Below, in pieces: positions 6,438 through 11,001 of a DNA stretch of 11,001 nt (position 1 is its first letter; each line of letters begins with the position of its first letter). The notes beneath the pieces are model-generated. The model worked only from the letters and a program-made list of their open reading frames with translations. It searched no databases and had not been told where the DNA came from. This DNA comes from Candidatus Iainarchaeum sp. (lineage in GTDB: Archaea; Iainarchaeota; Iainarchaeia; Iainarchaeales; GCA-2688035). Made by a program: the position numbers and the translations under genes. The stretch covers positions 1-11,001 of the forward strand of contig JAFCCK010000022.1 in the NCBI GenBank assembly GCA_017610245.1, written 5' to 3'.

Positions 6438-6997
6438 GGCTCAATAACCTTTTCCTCGGTAACAATCTTATCCATTTTCGCATCATGCGATTGCCTTGGC
6501 AGCCGCTTTTCAATGTTCTGCTCAAAGCACAATCCAACAATAAACGCTTTTCTTGGGGCTTTCCTCAGCAGCTTATCATAGAAGCCCCCGCCATAACCAA
6601 TGCGATAGCCCTCCTCGTCAAAGCAAACCCCAGGAACAATTATGAGGTCAATGCTTTCCAGGGGCACATCGCAGATTTTTTCCTTTTTCGGTTCAATAAG
6701 GCCGCTTTCCTTCTTCTCTAAATCCTCCAAAGAGCTGATTTCGCTCAAGCAAAGGCTCTTCTCCCTGAAGGAGGTTATTGGAACAGCAACCCTCTTGCCT
6801 TTCTGCAGCGAGTGCTCTATCATTTTATAGGTAGAGGGCTCATTTCCAATGCTCGCAAAAAACAGGATTGTTTTCGCCTGCTTGAATTCAGGCAGAGAAA
6901 ACAGCTTTTCCCCAATTGCAATGCTTTTTTTCCTCACCTCCCTCTCTGAAAGCGTGTTTCTATGCTGCAAGTGCTTTATCCTGAGGAGGTCCTTCAT
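6431..6997 (-). CDS. 5-formyltetrahydrofolate cyclo-ligase
   Basis: This enzyme (also called 5,10-methenyltetrahydrofolate synthetase) converts 5-formyl-THF to 5,10-methenyl-THF with ATP, returning this storage or inhibitory form to the C1-folate pool. The 188-aa length is typical. Conserved features are FASIGNEPST (47-56), the IVPGVCFDEEGYRIGYGGGFYDKLL region (119-144) with its glycine-rich phosphate-binding loop, and LPRQSHDAKMDKIVTE (166-181) near the C-terminus. The ATG at 6997 has no Shine-Dalgarno sequence but lies 26-27 nt from a TATA-like box, which fits a leaderless message. It is first in a minus-strand run with the kinase-like gene and purD, and is divergent from purL. Its presence suggests folate-type C1 carriers in this organism, possibly used in the two formylation steps of purine synthesis (inference). 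Confidence 0.95.
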   Translation of the reverse strand: MKDLLRIKHLQHRNTLSEREVRKKSIAIGEKLFSLPEFKQAKTILFFASIGNEPSTYKMIEHSLQKGKRVAVPITSFREKSLCLSEISSLEDLEKKESGLIEPKKEKICDVPLESIDLIIVPGVCFDEEGYRIGYGGGFYDKLLRKAPRKAFIVGLCFEQNIEKRLPRQSHDAKMDKIVTEEKVIEPE

Positions 6998-7018
6998 GAA
7001 AGCTTTGAGTGGGAATTC

Positions 7019-7026
7019 AATTAAAA
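7019..7026. promoter_or_regulatory. Shared TATA-like element between the cyclo-ligase gene (minus) and purL (plus)
   Basis: AATTAAAA reads as a TATA-like box in both directions. On the minus strand it is centred 26-27 nt from the cyclo-ligase ATG (6997), the spacing of a leaderless promoter. On the plus strand it predicts transcription from about 7049, leaving a leader of about 17 nt that contains the purL ribosome binding site. The whole gap between the two starts is 68 bp, so the two promoters must overlap. Confidence 0.45.
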
Positions 7027-7051
7027 AACATTTCTTTTTTGAATTCTGTTG

Positions 7052-7059
7052 GGTGGTGG
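7052..7059 (+). promoter_or_regulatory. Ribosome binding site of purL, supporting a GTG start at 7066
   Basis: GGTGGTGG lies 6 nt before GTG at 7066. A further in-frame GTG at 7009 would add 19 residues with no family resemblance, lies upstream of the likely TATA box, and would place the start within 12 nt of the divergent cyclo-ligase ATG. The 7066 start is therefore preferred. Confidence 0.6.
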
Positions 7060-7065
7060 AAAGGA

Positions 7066-10023
7066 GTGGAGAGCAGGATAGAAGTTTTTTATAAGGTCCC
7101 TGATGCTAGAGCGCAAACAAAGCTGAAAAAGTTGCATGCGATGGGCTTTGACAAGGTTAAGGGTCTAAAATTGGTTGATGTTTATACTGTTGCAACGCCC
7201 AATCTGGATGAAAAAGACTTACAGCGATGCGGCGAGCTTCTCTCAAATCCAGTATTGCATGATTTTCTAGTAGGAAAGCCATTTGTTCCGAAAGAATTTG
7301 ATTTTGTCATTGAAATCGGTTTCTTGCCCGGGGTAACAGACAACGTGGGAAACACTGCAAGGGAAACAATTGGGGATATTTTCAAGGAGAAAGCAAAAGG
7401 GACAGAGGTATTCACCTCCCAGATGCTTTTTTTAGAGGGAAATATTTTACAGGAGGAGGCTGAGAAAATAGCGAACAGCCTTGCAAATCCTCTCATTGAG
7501 AGAATTCATGTGAAAAGTAAGGAGCAATACACTGCAGACAATGGAATGAATCTAATAATTCCAAGGGTAAAGCTACATCAAAGCCCTGGGGCACATACTG
7601 TGGATTTGAATTTGAGCGAGGAAGAGCTTATAAAACTTGGAAAGCAAGGGATTCCAAATGATGATGGGAGCAGGCGCGGACCTCTTGCCCTTGACTTGCA
7701 ATCATTGAAAACAATCAAGCAATACTTTGATTCTGTTGGAAGAAAGCCAAAGGATATTGAGCTTGAATCAATTGCCCAAACCTGGAGCGAGCATTGCAAG
7801 CATACTATCTTTGCAGCCGAAATGGATGAAATAAAGGGCGGGCTGTTCAAGGAGAGGATTAAGGCAGCTACAAAGCTGGCCAGGGAGAAGAAGGGCGGGA
7901 ATGACCGCTGTGTGTCCGTGTTTGTTGATAACTCTGGCGGGATTATTTTTGATGATAATTATTTGATTACCGACAAGGTTGAAACCCATAATAGCCCTAG
8001 TGCTCTTGACCCTTTTGGCGGTGCAATAACTGGCATTGTTGGCGTAAACCGCGACACTATTGGCTTTGGCCTGGGAGCAAAGCCGGTAATAAACCGCTAT
8101 GGGTTTTGCTTTGCTGATCCCAGGGACAAAAAGCTATTGTACAGGGCAAAGGACAGACAGAATCCTACCCTGCTGCCGGAGAGGATAATGTTGGGAGTGA
8201 TTGAAGGGGTGAATGTTGGCGGCAATTGCAGTGGAATTCCCACCCCCATTGGATTTATGTACTTTGATGAAAGATACAAGGGCAAGCCCCTTGTGTTTGT
8301 TGGCACTGTTGGTCTTATTCCAAAGAAAAGCAAGGGGAGAAATGCTGCAGAGAAAAAGGCAAAACCAGGGGATGCTATTGTAATGGTGGGGAACAGGGTT
8401 GGCCTTGATGGAATCCACGGTGCAACCTTTTCATCAGAAGCGCTTACGGAAGGAAGCCCAGCCACAGCAGTGCAGATTGGCGACCCCATTACGCAGAAAA
8501 AGCTGAGCGATGCAATAGTGAAGGAAGCCCGCGATGCAGGGCTTTACAACAGCATTACAGATAATGGTGCTGGTGGCCTCAGCTGCTCTGTTGCAGAGAT
8601 GGCAAAGGAATGCAATGGCTGTGCTGTTGAATTGGAGAAAGTGCCACTGAAGTATCCTGGGATGCAGCCGTGGCAGACTTGGGTTTCTGAGTCCCAGGAG
8701 AGGATGACCCTTGCAATCCCAAAGGAAAATGTGGAGAAGTTCATCGAGCTCATGGATAGGAGAGGGGTGGAAGCAACTGTAATTGGCGAGTTTAATGATT
8801 CTGGAAAGTGTATTGTGAAACAGAATGGAAAAACAGTAATGGAAATAGATTTGCACTTCTTGCATGAGGGGCTTCCCAAGAAGGCCTTGAAAACAGAGCG
8901 CTTTGAGCAAAAGCACGAGGAGCCAAGCTTTGGAGAGCCAGCTGATTATAATAAGGAACTGGGGCAGCTACTTTCAAGGCTGAATATCTGCAGCAAGGAA
9001 TTTGTTTCAGTGCAGTACGACCATGAAGTGCAGGGCGGCTCTGTATTAAAGCCATTGCAGGGCAAAGGAAGGGTAAATGCAGAGGCAGGGCTTGTAAGGC
9101 CTGTTCTCTCAAGCAATAAAGGCGTGTCAGTTTCGCATGCCCTCTACCCCAAATACGGGGACATTTCAATTTATGATATGGCTGCCTGTGCCATTGATTC
9201 AGCTATAAAGAATCTTATCGCTATCGGGACAAGATTGGAGGACATAGTGCTGCTTGATAATTTCTGCTGGTGTAGCAGTGATGAACCCGAAAGGCTGTGG
9301 CAGCTGAAGCAGGCAGTTCAAGCATGCTTTGATTATGCTGTAAAGTATGAAACACCATTCATTTCGGGAAAGGACAGCATGTTCAATGACTTCAAGGGTT
9401 TTGACGAGAATAATGAGCCGCTAAAGATTTCTGTTCCGCCTACATTTCTGATTTCATCCTTGGGAATAGTTAAGGATTCGGAGAGGGCCGTTTCAATGGA
9501 TGCGAAGATTGCCGGCGATTTGGTTTACGTGCTTGGGAAAACTAAGAACGAGCTTGGCGCCTCAGAATACTTTGCCTCAAAAGGCGCGATTGGGAATTCT
9601 GTCCCAAAGGTTGATGCAGAGAAAGCAATTAAATTGTACAAAGCTTTGAACAAAGCAATTGAGGCTGGTCTGGTTGCATCAGTCCAGCCAGTTGGGCTTG
9701 GTGGCCTGGGGATTGCGATTGCAAAGAAGTGCATTGCAGGCCAGCTCGGCGCGAAAATCGAGCTGGGCAAAGTTCCAAAAGCAGAGGGCGTCAGCAGGAA
9801 TGATTATTTGCTGTTCTCTGAATCGCAGAGCCGTTTTGTTGTAACTATTGCAAAGGAGAACAAGGAAGAGTTCGAGAAGGCCATGGAAGGCAATGCCATT
9901 GCGAACATTGGAGAGCTTACTGAAGGCAATCTGGAAATTATGGGCCTGAGTGGGGAGAAGATTGTGGATGCAGAAATTCCTGCCTTGGAAGAAGCTTACA
10001 AGAAAACCTTGAGGGATTACTGA
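7066..10023 (+). CDS. purL: Phosphoribosylformylglycinamidine synthase, long PurL with N-terminal PurS-like domains
   Basis: FGAM synthase, the fourth step of purine synthesis, converts formyl-GAR to FGAM with ATP and ammonia supplied by PurQ. The 985-aa protein (from GTG 7066) is longer than stand-alone PurL (about 600-800) and shorter than the single-chain enzyme (about 1200-1300) because it lacks the glutaminase. The N-terminus has two PurS-like units (about 5-69 and 80-149, each ending LxNPxxxxxxV). A linker follows (GSRRGPLALD, about 201-210), then the PurL core: WSEHCKH (240-246), KVETHNSPSALDPFGGA (304-320), GGNCSGIPTP (385-394) and TDNGAGGLSCSVAEMA (498-513). The second half has YDHEVQGGSVLKPL (651-664) and SGKDSMFNDF (767-776). 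The His usually found after VETHN is Ser here, which I recall as normal in long-form enzymes. Its stop overlaps the next ATG (TGATG). Confidence 0.97.
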   Translation: MESRIEVFYKVPDARAQTKLKKLHAMGFDKVKGLKLVDVYTVATPNLDEKDLQRCGELLSNPVLHDFLVGKPFVPKEFDFVIEIGFLPGVTDNVGNTARETIGDIFKEKAKGTEVFTSQMLFLEGNILQEEAEKIANSLANPLIERIHVKSKEQYTADNGMNLIIPRVKLHQSPGAHTVDLNLSEEELIKLGKQGIPNDDGSRRGPLALDLQSLKTIKQYFDSVGRKPKDIELESIAQTWSEHCKHTIFAAEMDEIKGGLFKERIKAATKLAREKKGGNDRCVSVFVDNSGGIIFDDNYLITDKVETHNSPSALDPFGGAITGIVGVNRDTIGFGLGAKPVINRYGFCFADPRDKKLLYRAKDRQNPTLLPERIMLGVIEGVNVGGNCSGIPTPIGFMYFDERYKGKPLVFVGTVGLIPKKSKGRNAAEKKAKPGDAIVMVGNRVGLDGIHGATFSSEALTEGSPATAVQIGDPITQKKLSDAIVKEARDAGLYNSITDNGAGGLSCSVAEMAKECNGCAVELEKVPLKYPGMQPWQTWVSESQERMTLAIPKENVEKFIELMDRRGVEATVIGEFNDSGKCIVKQNGKTVMEIDLHFLHEGLPKKALKTERFEQKHEEPSFGEPADYNKELGQLLSRLNICSKEFVSVQYDHEVQGGSVLKPLQGKGRVNAEAGLVRPVLSSNKGVSVSHALYPKYGDISIYDMAACAIDSAIKNLIAIGTRLEDIVLLDNFCWCSSDEPERLWQLKQAVQACFDYAVKYETPFISGKDSMFNDFKGFDENNEPLKISVPPTFLISSLGIVKDSERAVSMDAKIAGDLVYVLGKTKNELGASEYFASKGAIGNSVPKVDAEKAIKLYKALNKAIEAGLVASVQPVGLGGLGIAIAKKCIAGQLGAKIELGKVPKAEGVSRNDYLLFSESQSRFVVTIAKENKEEFEKAMEGNAIANIGELTEGNLEIMGLSGEKIVDAEIPALEEAYKKTLRDY

Positions 10024-10607
10024 TGGTGGGCGCAAGAAAACCAGTTAAAAGGAAAAGGGTCGCGCGCGGTTTTGCAGAAGCTCCTGTCGGATATGTAAGG
10101 ACGCGTGATGCATTTGGGGCAAGCTTCGAGCTCCATTGCCCTGACCCCCATATTGCAAAAAGAAAATACCTCGCATTAAGGGTTGCACATATTCTTTTCC
10201 CCGAAAACTTTCCAAAGGCAGTAGGGCTCTCGGGCAAGGTAGTGCACATGAAATATGTTCCTCCACATAAGGAGCTGCGCGATTTTCAAAGAAAAGCTGT
10301 GGAATTGCAGGAAACTAAGAGCAAGCCTTCAGGCTATGATGAAGCAGTGATGAGTTTATATGGTGGTCTGCATGCGAAGAATAGAGGTAGAATTGATTCT
10401 ATGAGTAACCTACTCACGTCAAAGGGCATTAGGGTAGACACAGCCCCTCCGAATGTCAGTATTCGGAAGGGCAAGATGGTGTTTTATGATGTAAAACTAG
10501 ATCCCGCAAAAGTTAAACGGGAACTCAAACGTTTGCCTCTTAATGAGTCAAAGAAGAGAACAATAGAGCGCTATTTAAAGCAGTATGATGAGTTGATGAT
10601 GGAATGA
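10023..10607 (+). CDS. Uncharacterised kinase-like small protein lying between purL and purQ
   Basis: I do not recognise a named family for this 194-aa basic protein. It has no signal peptide or membrane segment. The N-terminus is very basic (ARKPVKRKRVARG), followed by FGASFEL (31-37) and HIAKRKYLALRVAHILFPENFPKAVGL (43-69), resembling a kinase N-lobe strand-helix-strand. A catalytic-loop-like GIRVDTAPPN (135-144) has Asp139 and Asn144 spaced like HRDxxxxN, and Asp156 in FYDV stands where DFG would be, 17 residues after Asp139. The DFG glycine is missing. It ends with a basic helical segment. The kinase-fold reading is inference; a pseudokinase or an RNA- or enzyme-binding adaptor is possible. 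The gene shares one base with purL (TGATG, with GAGGGA 6 nt before the ATG) and overlaps purQ by ATGA, so its expression should be tied to FGAM synthase. Confidence 0.8.
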   Translation: MVGARKPVKRKRVARGFAEAPVGYVRTRDAFGASFELHCPDPHIAKRKYLALRVAHILFPENFPKAVGLSGKVVHMKYVPPHKELRDFQRKAVELQETKSKPSGYDEAVMSLYGGLHAKNRGRIDSMSNLLTSKGIRVDTAPPNVSIRKGKMVFYDVKLDPAKVKRELKRLPLNESKKRTIERYLKQYDELMME

Positions 10608-11001
10608 AACCAAAGGCATTAATACTAACAGGCTACGGAATAAACTGCGATGAGGAAACAGCCTTTGCATTTGAGAAGGCAGGGGCAGATGCAAAAATAG
10701 TGCATGTGAATGATTTGATTGCCTCGCCTAGCATGCTTAAGGATTTCCAGATAATCGCATTTCCAGGGGGCTTTTCCTATGGGGATGACACAGGCTCGGG
10801 AAATGCCCTTGCAAACAAAATCAGAAACAATTTTTGGGAGGACCTGATGGAGTTCCTTGATGAGGAAAAACTTGTTATTGGAATCTGCAACGGCTTCCAG
10901 GTCATTGCAAATCTGGGCCTGCTGCCGGGCATTGAAGGGAAGTATGGCGAAAGAAGTGTGGCACTCGCCCATAACAATACCGCGCGCTATGGCTGCAGGT
11001 G
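10604..11001 (+). CDS. purQ: Phosphoribosylformylglycinamidine synthase glutaminase subunit, N-terminal 132 codons (runs off right edge)
   Basis: PurQ is the class I glutamine amidotransferase that supplies ammonia to PurL. The visible part has the family's opening (PKALILTGYGINCDEETAFA), the oxyanion-region FPGGFSYGDD (53-62), and the nucleophile Cys95 in GICNGFQ. LLPG and the LAHNNTARYGCR stretch follow, where PurQ enzymes have the conserved N-x-S/T-x-R/K-Y/F segment. The catalytic His and Glu lie beyond the window. PurQ is usually 220-280 aa, so about half is seen. The ATG overlaps the stop of the preceding gene (ATGA) and a purine-rich GATGATGGA lies just upstream, both pointing to coupled translation. 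Confidence 0.96.
   Translation, partial: MKPKALILTGYGINCDEETAFAFEKAGADAKIVHVNDLIASPSMLKDFQIIAFPGGFSYGDDTGSGNALANKIRNNFWEDLMEFLDEEKLVIGICNGFQVIANLGLLPGIEGKYGERSVALAHNNTARYGCR

Noticed and set aside
5879..6581. Plus-strand frames opposite the kinase-like gene and the cyclo-ligase
   Set aside because: They are antisense shadows. The minus-strand frames carry the recognisable motifs and well-placed start signals.
7009..7065. N-terminal extension of PurL from an upstream GTG at 7009
   Set aside because: The 19 extra residues do not resemble PurS. The codon lies upstream of the likely TATA box and within 12 nt of the divergent cyclo-ligase ATG.
8434..9169. Minus-strand frames inside purL
   Set aside because: PurL motifs continue unbroken through this region on the plus strand. 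The antisense products are His/Leu/Cys-rich shadows.
10625..10972. Minus-strand frames opposite purQ
   Set aside because: The plus strand encodes a clear PurQ with GICNGFQ. The antisense frames show no motif or start signal.
1..11001. tRNA, rRNA, CRISPR arrays, insertion sequences, phage or toxin-antitoxin genes
   Set aside because: By eye I saw no cloverleaf-like segments, spaced direct repeats, transposase motifs or terminal inverted repeats. Coding density leaves no intergenic gap longer than about 120 bases.

Overview
This window is dense, single-copy archaeal chromosome built around de novo nucleotide synthesis. The case for an archaeon: TATA-like boxes about 24-38 nt ahead of starts, 5' leaders that look absent or very short, GGTG/GAGGTG ribosome binding sites, frequent AGA/AGG arginine codons, and overlapping stop/start junctions. 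CarA, CarB, PurD, PurL and PurQ are all recognisable, and several small basic proteins lie among them that I cannot place in a named family. A DPANN-type archaeon that still makes purines and pyrimidines (for example a Diapherotrites-like lineage) would fit. That is inference from gene content and style, not a phylogenetic result.

Layout, left to right. (1) Minus strand, 1-2882: carA then carB, the two subunits of carbamoyl-phosphate synthetase. CarB starts at a TTG and runs off the left edge. (2) Plus strand, 3000-4562: a small, very basic protein with repeated RRSG-type motifs, then a DUF1015 protein carrying the ADGHHRYxTA signature. (3) Minus strand, 4554-6997, convergent with DUF1015 and overlapping it by 9 nt: 5-formyltetrahydrofolate cyclo-ligase, a small protein with kinase-like motifs, and purD. 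(4) Plus strand, 7066 to the right edge: purL in a long form with two PurS-like units fused at its N-terminus, a second small kinase-like protein, and purQ, which runs off the right edge. The purL-unknown-purQ junctions are TGATG and ATGA overlaps, so the unknown gene appears translationally coupled between two subunits of one enzyme.

How the genes work together. CarAB makes carbamoyl phosphate for pyrimidines and arginine. PurD makes glycinamide ribonucleotide, and PurL with PurQ convert formyl-GAR to FGAM using glutamine ammonia. The cyclo-ligase returns 5-formyl-THF to the folate C1 pool, which may feed the purine formylation steps.

The most interesting observation is a pair of uncharacterised proteins of about 190 residues, one next to purD and one between purL and purQ. 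Each shows a spaced Asp...Asp pattern like the catalytic loop and DFG position of protein kinases, but each lacks a different canonical residue. The second is the small RRSG-repeat protein, whose repeats are kept at the protein level with different synonymous codons.
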